A DNA stretch of 64,000 bases from Methylobacterium longum. GTDB taxonomy: Bacteria > Pseudomonadota > Alphaproteobacteria > Rhizobiales > Beijerinckiaceae. The notes beneath the pieces were generated by a model that saw only the letters and a list, made by a program, of their open reading frames with translations, had not been told where the DNA came from and ran no database searches. Location of the stretch: contig NZ_BPQS01000004.1 in NCBI RefSeq assembly GCF_022179385.1, positions 186,001 through 250,000 of the forward strand, read 5' to 3'. Each line of letters opens with the position of its first letter. Positions within the stretch are counted from its first letter, which is position 1. Position numbers and translations under genes: made by a program. Positions 9,988-18,759 of the stretch are shown here, piece after piece.

Positions 9988-10286
9988 TGAGTAGATTTCT
10001 CGGCAAAAATCGTCGAAAATACCTCGGCATATTTCTCGGTGCTCTCTTTGTTCAGGCCGGGGCGGTCGTCATAGGAATTTTCGAAGAAGAAAGTTACAGA
10101 AACGCTGTGAGTGGCTATCTATACGCGTTTTTCGGATCCGTTGCCGACGATGAGTCCGAGCAACAGGCCACTTTCCAATCGATGATGATCATCTTGTCTG
10201 GCATCACGATGCTGTATTTTGTCCAAATCATGCGACGAAATAACCCGCATGCCGGTTCGAGCCGCCATCCCCGACCTGATATGTGA
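9987..10286 (+). CDS. Small membrane protein of unknown function
   Basis: A 99-residue protein starting MSRFLGKNRRK. Two hydrophobic helices are visible, YLGIFLGALFVQAGAVVIGIF (about residues 12-32) and MMIILSGITMLYFVQIM (about 66-82), joined by an acidic loop (ADDESEQQ). A basic N-terminus suggests both ends are cytoplasmic. GGGGCGGG lies just upstream of the ATG, and the start overlaps the stop of the preceding small ORF. Base composition is far more AT-rich than in neighbouring genes, a sign of transfer. No family recognised; a phage or plasmid origin is possible. Confidence 0.6.
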   Translation: MSRFLGKNRRKYLGIFLGALFVQAGAVVIGIFEEESYRNAVSGYLYAFFGSVADDESEQQATFQSMMIILSGITMLYFVQIMRRNNPHAGSSRHPRPDM

Positions 10287-10976
10287 TTTATTCGACCGGA
10301 ATCGGTGTATTCGGTATCATCGCGCGACTTGCCACTCTCGTGGTTGGCCTGAGCTGACTTGGCGGGCCGGCTCAGGGCCGTGCTCTCGAGAGGGTCAGCC
10401 TGGACTCGAGAGCTGATCCCGCGATGCGGTGGTGTCGTGAGCCGCGCCTCCGACGCCGCTCCTGCGGCGGCCGTTCGCTCGTCGGCGTGAATTCGGGACG
10501 TTGCCGCCGCGTCCCGAGCCGTTACCTCGTCCCGGACCCGGCGGCGGCGCATGAGGCACCGGTGCTCCCGAGATCGCGGGCGGCGCCCGCCGCGCGAGCC
10601 GCCCCGTCATGCCCCGTCGTGCGCGGGGCCGCCGGCCGGGAAGGCGGACTTGCCGCTCCCACCCCGACCCGGTCGCATCCGCGGCTGGCCGGGGCGGCCC
10701 GCAAGGGAGCCGGAACTGCCCTCCACGGCTTGCGGCGGCGCTGCCCGTGGGGGCTTTGCGCCTCGTGCTGGGCCCGGCCGGAGGCCGCGGCCGACGATGG
10801 TCCGGGTGGTGTCCCGGCCGTGCCGAGACGCCCGCATCTCGGTGCCGACCCTGCGAGCCCGCCAGAGGCCCGGCCGCCGGCCCGACGCGTCCGGCCATTC
10901 GTCGCACCCGATCGCTTCGTCCGAACCGCGACCCCGATGAGCGGTTGCCGCGTGACCACGGTACAGGGAGGTCACC
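10287..10976. other. No convincing gene
   Basis: GC content returns to the local norm. Overlapping open frames on both strands (up to 328 codons) are dominated by Arg, Gly, Pro and Ala and lack any domain pattern. The last 60 bases should hold the promoter of the following small gene. Confidence 0.5.
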
Positions 10977-11300
10977 ATGTCGAACCCAGCGAAGGGTCAG
11001 TCCGGCGACGGTCAGCGGCACACGACGAAGAGCGCTCAGGAGCAGAAGGCGGCCGAAGTACAGGCGGCCGGAAGCGCCCAGGCCGGTGCCGGCCATCCTG
11101 AAGTCCTGGAGGGTGGAAAGGTCGAGACGCCGACGGAGGGCAAGGGGCACCCGAAATCGGCCGCCTCGAACGCGCCGGCCGGCGCAACGAGCGGCGGCGC
11201 CACGAGCTCGGCGACGGTCGGAAAGGCCGAACAGGAGGCCGCAGCGGCGGCAGGCGCCGGCAAGGAGCAACATGGGCGCGGGCACCGCAAGGCCGAATAG
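10977..11300 (+). CDS. Low-complexity disordered protein
   Basis: A 107-residue hydrophilic protein made mostly of Ala, Gly, Gln, Glu, Lys, Ser and Thr with no hydrophobic core, so it is probably intrinsically disordered. A strong ribosome binding site (AGGGAGGT, 5 bases before the ATG) supports translation. Composition resembles hydrophilin or stress-associated small proteins of soil alphaproteobacteria, but no named family is recognised. It is a single gene with no operon partner. Confidence 0.65.
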   Translation: MSNPAKGQSGDGQRHTTKSAQEQKAAEVQAAGSAQAGAGHPEVLEGGKVETPTEGKGHPKSAASNAPAGATSGGATSSATVGKAEQEAAAAAGAGKEQHGRGHRKAE

Positions 11301-11462
11301 CGGGGCCGCAGGAGCGGCTGGCCGCAGGGCCGGGGGCGGCCCCCGCGGGCCGCTCATCGGATCGCGGCCCGCGCGTGGCACCTCGGCTCCCGCGGCGCCC
11401 CGCCGCGGCTCAACCCGTCTCCGCGCCGGCCGGTATCGGTGCCGGTGAGCGGCACCTGAGGC

Positions 11463-12098
11463 TCAGGTCTTCGGCACCGCCATGCCGCGCTGGACCGCCG
11501 GCCGCTCGCCGACCCGGGCCAGCCACGCGTGCACGTTCGGCACGCGGCCGAGCGTGTCCTTCAGCGGCTCCTTGAGGAGCGACGTGGCCGCCAGCGTCCA
11601 GGGGTAGCAGGCGATGTCGGCGATGGAGTACTCCGCGCCTGCAAGGTACGGTTCCTCGCCGAGGCGCTTGTCCATCACCCGCAGCAGGCGGTCGGCCTCG
11701 TCGGTGAAGCGCTTGATGGCGAGCGGCGCCTTCTCGTCGGAGCGCACCGCGAAGAAGCCGAGTTGCCCCAGCATCGGGCTGAGGCCGCCCGTCTGCCAGT
11801 GCAGCCACGCCAAGGCCTTGTAGCGGGCGGGACCGGCCGGCGCGAGGAAGCCGCCGGTCTTCTCGGCGAGATACGTGAGGATCGCGCCGCTCTCGAACAC
11901 GGAGAGCGGCCCGCCCTCCGTCTCGTCGTCGACGATGGCGGGGATCTTGTTGTTCGGCGCGACCTTCAGGAAGTCGGGCGCGAACTGCTCGTCCTTGCCG
12001 ATGTTCACCGGCACCACCGCGTAGGGCAGCCCGCACTCCTCCAGCATGATCGGGATCTTGCGGCCGTTCGGCGTCGACCATGTGTACAGCGTGATCAT
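11463..12098 (-). CDS. Glutathione S-transferase, YfcG/YghU-like
   Basis: A 211-residue cytosolic protein of normal family length. The N-terminal thioredoxin-like domain (about 1-85) contains the TPNGRK motif of the nu-class (YfcG/YghU) and the glutathione-binding NKIPAIVD and FESGAIL segments. The C-terminal helical domain (about 90-205) contains the N-capping stretch YSIADIACYPW. Nu-class members mainly reduce disulfides and hydroperoxides with bound glutathione disulfide; exact substrate here is unknown. Monocistronic on the minus strand. Confidence 0.93.
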   Translation of the reverse strand: MITLYTWSTPNGRKIPIMLEECGLPYAVVPVNIGKDEQFAPDFLKVAPNNKIPAIVDDETEGGPLSVFESGAILTYLAEKTGGFLAPAGPARYKALAWLHWQTGGLSPMLGQLGFFAVRSDEKAPLAIKRFTDEADRLLRVMDKRLGEEPYLAGAEYSIADIACYPWTLAATSLLKEPLKDTLGRVPNVHAWLARVGERPAVQRGMAVPKT

Positions 12099-12139
12099 CG
12101 CGCGCTCCTCACCTGACGGCCCGATCCAGCATCCCGGCC

Positions 12140-12349
12140 CTATCGCAGGGTCGGAGATTCGCCGGGCTTCAGGTGGGGGTCCCCACCGTCGGGGCCGGCG
12201 AGGGCGACGTGATCGTTCAGGCGCCCCAGATGCTCGAAGACGTGTTCGAACGCGTTCGTCACCGCCTGCTCGAAGGAGCCGTCGCCCTTCCCCTGTGCGT
12301 CCCTGAGGGCGCTGAGCAGGGCACGGTGCTTCTCGGTATCGCTCGACAT
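12140..12349 (-). CDS. Small hypothetical protein
   Basis: 69 residues starting MSSDTEKHRAL. The start is set by GGGAGGG 3 bases upstream; the frame is open 14 codons further but lacks a site there. The helical segment HRALLSALRDAQGKGDGSFEQAVTN... suggests a small soluble helical protein. No family recognised. It lies upstream of and on the same strand as the glutathione transferase, 41 bases away, so co-transcription is possible. Confidence 0.55.
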   Translation of the reverse strand: MSSDTEKHRALLSALRDAQGKGDGSFEQAVTNAFEHVFEHLGRLNDHVALAGPDGGDPHLKPGESPTLR

Positions 12350-12653
12350 GTCACCCTCCCGTCCGGCATGAGCGCCGACCCGGTAAGCCAATTTCCAGGG
12401 TCAATCCCGGTTCCAGCGCATCACCGGTGCCGACGGCACCGAAGGCGGCGCGGCACCATCGGGATCGCTCCGCCCGATGGCTCGCAACCGACACCGGGAC
12501 AGCCACGATGGCGTCGAGGCCTTTGCGCGGACGAGACCGGCGTGCCTGTGGTAGAGACGCGTCGGCCTTCTGGCCCTCCCTCGACTGCCGGGATCCGGTC
12601 GCGCCCGACACGACGGAGTTTCTGGCTGCCACCTTGTCCGGGGATCGCTGCGG

Positions 12654-14093
12654 ATGCCCAATCCAGTCCAGTCGGCCTTCCGGGCGGCTGCCGAAGGCGG
12701 CGTCGCCCTGGTGGCGGCCTGCCGCCGGCTGCGCTTGCCCGCAACGCGACATCCCTTCGTGGTCGGCGTCCACGAGCCGATGCGGGAGGAACTGACGCTG
12801 CGGGACCTGCCCGTGACCGGCGCGATTCCCCCCGGACTCGACGGCCTCTACCTCAAGATGGGAGCCAACCCCGTCCGCCCGCCGACGCGGGGCCACGATT
12901 GGTTCCTCGGCGACGGCATGGTGCACGGTCTTTCGATCGAGGGCGGCCGGGCGCTGTGGTATCGCAACCGCTGGATCGGCTCGCGCACCGCCGCCGCGGC
13001 GCTCGGCCGGCCTGCCGCCTCCGGGCCGCGACGGGGCGGCAACGACACCGTCAACACCAACATCGTGGAGATCGGCGGCCGGATCTTCGCCGTCGTGGAG
13101 GCGGGCAGCTTCCCCGTCGAGCTCTCGCGGACCCTGGACGATCAGCGCTACAACCCCTTCGACGGAACGCTGGCGGGGTCCTTCACCGGGCACCCGCACC
13201 GCGACCCGCTGACCGGCGAGACCCACGCGATCGCCTACGACGGCCGCGTCTGGGACAGCGTCCGTCACGTCGTCGTCGCGCCGACCGGGCGGGTTGTGCG
13301 GGACGTGCCGTTTGCGGTCGAGCACGGCCCCTGCATCCATGACTGCGCGCTCACGGCGCGCTTCGCGATCGTGCTGGATCTGCCCGTCACCTTCTCGTTG
13401 CGGGCTCTGCTCGCCGGTTACCGCTTCCCATTCCGCTGGAACCCGGCCCACCGGGCCCGTGTGGGGCTGCTTCCCCGGCGAGGCGACGGGGCCGACATCG
13501 TCTGGTGCGACGTCGAGCCCTGCTTCGTGTTCCACGTTGCGAACGCGTACGACGAGGCGGACGGGCGGGTGACCCTCGACGTGATCGCCTACGAGACGGT
13601 GTTCGCCGCGGCGGGGGGCGGGCTCGACAGGCCGGGTCGGCTCGAACGCTGGACGGTCGAACCTGCGGCGAAGCGGGTCGCGCGGCGGGTGATCGATCCC
13701 GCGGCGCAGGAATTTCCCCGCATCGATGAGCGGCGCTTCGGGCAGCCTCACCGGTACGTCTATACGGTCAGCGTCCCCGCGGACGGCAACACGCAACTGG
13801 CCGGTGCGACGCAACTCTACAAGCACGACTTGGAGACGGGCGGACGCCGCGTGCACGAGTTCGGTGCCGATCGCGTCCCGGGCGAGTTCGTCTTCGTGCC
13901 GGCCCATGCCGGGACCGGGGAGGACGAAGGCTGGCTCGTCGGCCTCGTCATCGATACCGCGCGCGATACGACGGACTTCGCCATCCTCGACGCGCGGTCC
14001 TTCGAGGCGCCGCCCGTCGCCACAATCCGCCTCGGACACCGGATCCCGCCGGGCTTCCACGGCAACTGGTTCCCGGCGCACGCCCCGGCCTGA
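12654..14093 (+). CDS. Carotenoid oxygenase (RPE65/CCD family)
   Basis: A 479-residue non-haem iron dioxygenase of the carotenoid-cleavage/lignostilbene family, which splits a double bond of a carotenoid, apocarotenoid or stilbene to two carbonyl products. The four iron-binding His are visible: TGHPHRDP (H180), CIHD (H229), VFHVANA (H294) and PGFHGNW (H469). The family motifs GLYLKMGANP, GDGMVHGL and PGEFVF are present, and the length matches bacterial members. No signal peptide. Methylobacteria are rich in carotenoids, making an apocarotenoid plausible, but substrate cannot be read from sequence. Confidence 0.93.
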   Translation: MPNPVQSAFRAAAEGGVALVAACRRLRLPATRHPFVVGVHEPMREELTLRDLPVTGAIPPGLDGLYLKMGANPVRPPTRGHDWFLGDGMVHGLSIEGGRALWYRNRWIGSRTAAAALGRPAASGPRRGGNDTVNTNIVEIGGRIFAVVEAGSFPVELSRTLDDQRYNPFDGTLAGSFTGHPHRDPLTGETHAIAYDGRVWDSVRHVVVAPTGRVVRDVPFAVEHGPCIHDCALTARFAIVLDLPVTFSLRALLAGYRFPFRWNPAHRARVGLLPRRGDGADIVWCDVEPCFVFHVANAYDEADGRVTLDVIAYETVFAAAGGGLDRPGRLERWTVEPAAKRVARRVIDPAAQEFPRIDERRFGQPHRYVYTVSVPADGNTQLAGATQLYKHDLETGGRRVHEFGADRVPGEFVFVPAHAGTGEDEGWLVGLVIDTARDTTDFAILDARSFEAPPVATIRLGHRIPPGFHGNWFPAHAPA

Positions 14094-14205
14094 ATGGCCC
14101 GCTGTGGCCGCGCCGCGGATGGCGCCGGTTCTCGGGAGGTGCCCCTCCTCGCCGTTGACGAGCGCGACCCGGCGCCAACGCGCCGTCAGGCGCGCATCGG
14201 GTTCC

Positions 14206-14841
14206 TCACGCCGCGGCGGTCCAGCCGATCACCGCCGTCATGGGGTCGCCGAAGCCACCCGCCGCCTTCAGGACGCGCACCTCGATGCGGTCGAAACCCG
14301 CGCGCTGGAGATATAGATTGACGAGTTGGGCATGTCCCGCGCCGTCGAGGGCGTTCCAGATGGCCACCGCCTTGGTCGGGAAGCAGCGGTTTGAGAAGCC
14401 GATCACCGCCGGGCAGCCCGGGCGCAGCACCCGGGCGATCTCGGTCAGGACAGCCACCGGCTGTTGCAGGTACTGCACCGCGACGCAGATCAGCGCGGCG
14501 TCGACGCTCGCGGCGTCGAGGGGCAGGCGCGGATCCGCGTTGAGATCCTGCACGAAATACCGGCTCAGGCGCGGGTTGGCGGCGAGCTCCGCCGCATTCA
14601 GGCCGTGACCGATGACGCTGGCGTAAGCGACCTCATCCGGCAGGTGGCTGACCCAACTCGACATCAGGTCGAGGACATCGCCGCCCGCGGGGACCACCGT
14701 CCTGTACAGGTCGGTCACCGCCGCGATCGCCGCGGCATCGATATGGGTTACGAAACGCGGTTCCGCGTAGAACCGGGCATCGGGATCACGATCGTGCTTC
14801 GCGAAGGCTTCCGGTGGGAGATCCGGCAGATCCTGGGTCAT
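14206..14841 (-). CDS. Class I SAM-dependent methyltransferase-like protein
   Basis: 211 residues. VPAGGDVLDLMSSWVSHLP is motif I of a Rossmann-fold methyltransferase, VDAALICVAVQYLQQP is the motif II/III region and VLRPGCPAVIGFSNRCFP follows, as in the UbiE/methyltransferase-11 group. The frame is open to 14991. The ATG at 14841 has AGAGG 10 bases upstream and opens directly before the conserved region, so it is preferred over the ATG at 14850. Several cyanobacterial and alphaproteobacterial homologues are annotated only as hypothetical; substrate unknown. Confidence 0.8.
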   Translation of the reverse strand: MTQDLPDLPPEAFAKHDRDPDARFYAEPRFVTHIDAAAIAAVTDLYRTVVPAGGDVLDLMSSWVSHLPDEVAYASVIGHGLNAAELAANPRLSRYFVQDLNADPRLPLDAASVDAALICVAVQYLQQPVAVLTEIARVLRPGCPAVIGFSNRCFPTKAVAIWNALDGAGHAQLVNLYLQRAGFDRIEVRVLKAAGGFGDPMTAVIGWTAAA

Positions 14842-15152
14842 CGTGGGCATGCCTCTGGGCCGGGCGGCGCGCCGGCCTCCACCGCCGGTGCACGGACCGC
14901 GGGTTGCGGGAGAGTCTAGAGACGGCCCGGCGGAGGCCCAGTGTCGGCGTCCAAGTTGCCGCATCCGCAGCGTGGGGCGGACGACGCCCATCGGACCGTC
15001 CCGGACCGTCCCATGGGCCGTCGATTTGCGCCGATATGGAGCGCGGGCCGGGATCGACCCTCTCTGCGCTGCCGATCGCGTCGGTCCATGCCCCCGCCGC
15101 AGGCGGAGCAGGCCGTTCCAACGCGGCCCGGAGCGGCGTCAGGGGGCGAGGG

Positions 15153-15419
15153 TCACTCGTTCACCGGTCCTTGCAGATGCATCTGGGTGAAGCGGGGCAG
15201 GATCGCGATGATCGGCTGGGACGCCCCTCGGCTCTTCGGCCGAACCCGCGGTTCGAGATACCGCAGGACCTGCCGCTGAAATCGCTGCGGCGATGGGGCG
15301 GCCTCGTATCGCCCGCGATGTGTCGCGAGGAACAGAGCCGCGATCAGCAGCGCGCAGGACAGGCAGAGTACCGCGATCCAAGGGACGAACACCACCGCAT
15401 CCACAACTTTTGATTGCAA
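15153..15419 (-). CDS. Small single-pass membrane protein
   Basis: 88 residues with one strong hydrophobic helix near the N-terminus (VVFVPWIAVLCLSCALLIAAL, about residues 9-30) followed by a basic cytoplasmic tail (RGRYEAAPSPQRFQRQVLRYLEPR). This positive-inside pattern predicts the tail in the cytoplasm. No family recognised. It sits between the methyltransferase and the divergent GGDEF-EAL gene and might share promoter DNA with the latter. Confidence 0.5.
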   Translation of the reverse strand: MQSKVVDAVVFVPWIAVLCLSCALLIAALFLATHRGRYEAAPSPQRFQRQVLRYLEPRVRPKSRGASQPIIAILPRFTQMHLQGPVNE

Positions 15420-15693
15420 TCACGCTGTCGCGGCCGCGGTAAACGAGGCGTTAACGACGCCTCCAGTCGCAGCGGCCGGCCCACCCTGATGCGGCAGCGC
15501 AACGCTGTCGGCATCGGCTTGGCAGATGGCCCAGGGGCGCCGCCCGGGCTTCGCGGAGGCCGCAGACGCGCCCGAACGTCCGGGCGGCGACAGACCGCTC
15601 CAAGAAGACGAAATGATGATCGGTCGTTTCCCGATCTGCTGACGGGCAGATCAGGTACGCTTCAGGATAGCAGAAGCCCAGTATGGGTTTAGA

Positions 15694-17763
15694 TTGAGCT
15701 TTTTACCGTCTGTTACCGGTTACGATCTACGTTCGCGCATAGTTCGGATGGGCGCAGCGATGGCCGAGTCAACGCAGGATGGGAGGGTGACCGAACTTAC
15801 AACTCTGGATTTGGCTCGGCTGGTCCGCCGCGATCAATTCGAAGCCGTGCGCCGGAGCGTCCTCATCGCGATCCCGGTCAACATCACCCTCGGCTTTACC
15901 GGCGCCATCGTGGCCGCCCATGCCGGGCTAGGGGCAGCGGGCGCCCTCTGGTTCGCCACGTCCCTGTGCGTCAATCTCCTGCGCGCGGGACTGTGCCGCA
16001 TGCCCGTCGGGGCGCTGTCCCTCACCATCGACACGCCGGCGGAAGAGGCGGCCGCCCACGAGCGGACGATCGCGTGGCACCTGCGCCTCGCTGGCGTCGC
16101 AGCCCTCGCATCCGGACTCGTTTGGGCGCTCGTACCCGTCCTGTGCGAAGGGTTCACGTCGGCCTCGGCGACCTTCTACCTCGTGGTCACGTGCGGCATC
16201 ACGGCGGGGTCCGTCACGCACGGCATCGCGTTCGCCCGCGTCCCGCTCTGCTTCATCACCTTGCCGCTCCTGTCGACGGCGGCATGCCTCCTCTACGCCG
16301 GCGGATTGGCGAACGCCTGCCTCGCCGGCACGGTACTGTTGTACCTCCTCGCCCTCGCCCGCAGTGCCACCGAGAGCGAGAAGGTGTTTCGCCGGGCCAG
16401 CCGCGCGAGGCACGAGGCCGGTGCCGCCGCGCGGGTGGCCGCCGCCGCTCACGCGAGCGCGCGCGCGTTGGCGGAGGAGATGCGCCGCCGCGCCACGCAC
16501 GACGATCTCACGGGATTGCTGAACCGGGCCGGATTCGCGCAGGCGGTGGAGGCGCAACCGTGCGGTCCGGAGGAAGCCCGCTGCCTGCTGCTCCTCGATC
16601 TCGACGGCTTCAAGACGGTGAACGATATCCACGGTCACCAGATGGGCGACCGGGTGCTGGTCGAGGTGGGGCGTCGCCTGCGCGAGATCCTGCCCCCGGA
16701 TGCGACCGCCGCCCGCCTCGGCGGCGACGAGTTCGCGCTCCTGTACGTTCCGCTGCGATCCGCGACGGCACCGTCGGTGGTCGCCGAGCGCGTGATCGCG
16801 GCGGTTGCCGCGCCGTTCGGAGCGGTCGAGCCGGGGCGGCTCGGGGTCAGCATCGGCATCCAGTTCGCACACATGACCAGCATCACGCAGATGCTGAGCT
16901 GCGCCGACGAGGCGCTGTACGCGGCCAAGAGTGCGGGTCGGAACAGGTACCGGGTGTTCGACGCGGACCTGCGGTCGCAACGCGAGATGCGTCGGGACAG
17001 CGGTCGCGATCTGTCGAAGGCCCTGGCCGACGGGGCGCTGAGCGTCTGGTTCCAGCCCATCTTCAACCGGGATGGTTCCACGATCGCCGGCCTCGAGGCC
17101 CTGGTACGTTGGCGACATCCGCAGCACGGCTGGATCCCGCCGGGCGACATCATCGCGGCCGCCGCGAATGCCGGCCTGACCGAGTCGCTCCTGCGCTTCA
17201 TCCTGGAGCGTGTCTGCGGGATGATGGCCCTGCTGCGGGAACTCGGGCTGCCGCACGTGCGCGTGGCGATGAACGTCTCCCCGCGCGAGATGGCGCAACT
17301 CCCCGTCGATGCGATCGCGCTGAAACGGCTGGAGGCGATGGCCTTGCCGCCGTCCGGACTGGAGATCGAGATCACCGAGGAGACGGCGCTCGGCATCGAA
17401 GTGATCCAGGACAAGCTGGTGCGTTTGGCCGAGGCGGGCGTGCGCGTGGCCCTCGACGATTTCGGGGTCGGCTACGCCTCGCTCGCCTCGCTGCGCCAGC
17501 TTCACGCCGGCCGGATCAAGATCGATCGAAGCCTCGTGACCGGCCTGTCCGGGAGCCGGGACAAGAGCGTCATGGTCCAGGCCGTTCTGAACCTCGGCGT
17601 TTCCCTCGGTCTCGAAGTCGTGGCCGAAGGGGTCGAGACCGCCGACGATCTCGGCGCGCTCCAGGAGCTCGGGTGCCCGTTCGTGCAGGGCTACCATCTC
17701 GGCCGGCCGATGCCCCTGAGCGATCTCACGTCCCTGCTGTCGGTCGCGCGGGCGGCGGCCTGA
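15694..17763 (+). CDS. Membrane-bound GGDEF-EAL cyclic-di-GMP protein
   Basis: A 689-residue protein with six or so hydrophobic segments (about residues 50-235) forming an unassigned sensor. A short helical linker leads to GGDEF (about 265-425, RLGGDEFALLY) and EAL (about 440-685) domains. The EAL signature GLEALVRW and motifs VAMNVSPRE, EIEITEETAL, DDFGVGYASL, RIKIDRSL, AEGVET and VQGYH are present. The RxxD inhibitory site is missing. The frame begins with TTG at 15694; ATG codons at 15748 and 15760 are alternatives and none has a convincing ribosome binding site. It lies next to the LuxR/LuxI pair, so a link between quorum sensing and cyclic-di-GMP is possible but unproven. Confidence 0.93.
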   Translation: MSFLPSVTGYDLRSRIVRMGAAMAESTQDGRVTELTTLDLARLVRRDQFEAVRRSVLIAIPVNITLGFTGAIVAAHAGLGAAGALWFATSLCVNLLRAGLCRMPVGALSLTIDTPAEEAAAHERTIAWHLRLAGVAALASGLVWALVPVLCEGFTSASATFYLVVTCGITAGSVTHGIAFARVPLCFITLPLLSTAACLLYAGGLANACLAGTVLLYLLALARSATESEKVFRRASRARHEAGAAARVAAAAHASARALAEEMRRRATHDDLTGLLNRAGFAQAVEAQPCGPEEARCLLLLDLDGFKTVNDIHGHQMGDRVLVEVGRRLREILPPDATAARLGGDEFALLYVPLRSATAPSVVAERVIAAVAAPFGAVEPGRLGVSIGIQFAHMTSITQMLSCADEALYAAKSAGRNRYRVFDADLRSQREMRRDSGRDLSKALADGALSVWFQPIFNRDGSTIAGLEALVRWRHPQHGWIPPGDIIAAAANAGLTESLLRFILERVCGMMALLRELGLPHVRVAMNVSPREMAQLPVDAIALKRLEAMALPPSGLEIEITEETALGIEVIQDKLVRLAEAGVRVALDDFGVGYASLASLRQLHAGRIKIDRSLVTGLSGSRDKSVMVQAVLNLGVSLGLEVVAEGVETADDLGALQELGCPFVQGYHLGRPMPLSDLTSLLSVARAAA

Positions 17764-17855
17764 GCCCGTCTCGCGGTCCTGCGCGGGCGATGGTCCGCCC
17801 TTCACTTCGCCGGCGCGGCGCGTCCCCCGTACGGACCCGTCTCGGCCTCTCGCCC

Positions 17856-18587
17856 CTAGACGATGATGCCGAGCCGGAATCCCTCGGCGACGGACTGAGC
17901 GCGATTTCGCGTCTTCAGCTTCGTGCGCACGCCGCGCAGGTGCGAGTCGACCCCGTGCTCCGAGATGCCCATGATCTCCCCGATCTCCCAATCGGTCTTG
18001 CCCTCCGCGGTCCACTGGAGGGTCTCGCGTTCGCGGGGAGAGAGCCCGGCCGCAGCCTCCATGGGCTGGCCTCGCATGAGCAAGGCGTGGCCGAACGCGT
18101 AGCTCGCCACCAGCGTGAGCATGCCGCGATGTTCCGGCGCGATGTCCAGTCGCGCGCCCGCGAAGCTCATCCCGCCGATTTCGCCTTCGACGGTCGTCAA
18201 GGGGACCGTGTAGCCCTCGCAGAGGTCGAATTCCGCAGCTTCATCCATGATCCGGACAGCCGTTGCCGTCATCGGCGGCGACCGGTCGAGATCGCCCCAG
18301 CTGAACCCCGTTTGCCGCTGAAGAGTCTGCGCGACGATCGGGTCGTGCGCAGCATAGCCCCGGCTCAGGTACCGTTGCCGCCATTCCGCGGGAACGCTCT
18401 CCATCACCAAGAACTGGCGGTTGAAACCTGACAGCGCGGGGGACGTGGGGAGCAGGCCCGCTATGATCGCGTCGACGCCGAATCCCGTCAGCTGGCGCTG
18501 TACCGCGGCCACGACCTCCGGGACGCTGCCGGCCCGATCGAGCTCTTTCAGCAGCTTGAGTGTGTGATCGAGCGACTTTCTACTCAC
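17856..18587 (-). CDS. LuxR-family quorum-sensing regulator
   Basis: A 243-residue acyl-homoserine-lactone receptor and transcription factor. The autoinducer-binding domain (about 15-165) keeps the invariant residues: W69 and Y73 (EWRQRYLSRGY), D82-P83 (AAHDPIV) and W97 (FSWGDL). The C-terminal helix-turn-helix (about 178-243) reads LSPRERETLQWTAEGKTDWEI with IMGISEHGVDSHLRGVRTKL. It is divergent from the acyl-homoserine-lactone synthase, with 172 bases between starts, so the pair is almost certainly cognate. The shared intergenic palindrome is a candidate operator. Confidence 0.95.
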   Translation of the reverse strand: MSRKSLDHTLKLLKELDRAGSVPEVVAAVQRQLTGFGVDAIIAGLLPTSPALSGFNRQFLVMESVPAEWRQRYLSRGYAAHDPIVAQTLQRQTGFSWGDLDRSPPMTATAVRIMDEAAEFDLCEGYTVPLTTVEGEIGGMSFAGARLDIAPEHRGMLTLVASYAFGHALLMRGQPMEAAAGLSPRERETLQWTAEGKTDWEIGEIMGISEHGVDSHLRGVRTKLKTRNRAQSVAEGFRLGIIV

Positions 18588-18691
18588 GACAGCTCCCGCC
18601 CGATGCGGCTGACAGCGTTCATCCGCGCATCAAGGTAGGGAATATTACGCCTCACATCCAGCGAAAGCCCACGATTGCGCAACGAACGTGC

Positions 18692-18717
18692 CGACACCAC
18701 GCGTTCGCGTGGTGTCG
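18692..18717. promoter_or_regulatory. Perfect 26-base palindrome between luxR and luxI
   Basis: Arms CGACACCACGCG (18692-18703) and its exact complement (18706-18717) around TT. It sits 43 bases before the luxI start, between divergent genes. This position fits a LuxR-type operator, although it is longer and different from the classical 20-base lux box. In RNA it would form a very stable hairpin in the luxI leader. Part of the left arm, ACACCACG, recurs at 18737-18744. Confidence 0.65.
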
Positions 18718-18759
18718 CGCGCCGCATCCGGCGGGCACACCACGTTCGGAGGTGTTTTA

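Noticed and set aside
10395..11381. 328-codon minus-strand frame
   Set aside because: Overlaps the small plus-strand gene that has a strong ribosome binding site; Arg/Gly/Pro-rich and domain-free.
11463..12098. Glutathione transferase as part of a dehalogenation operon
   Set aside because: The TPNGRK motif indicates the YfcG/YghU type and there are no dehalogenation neighbours.
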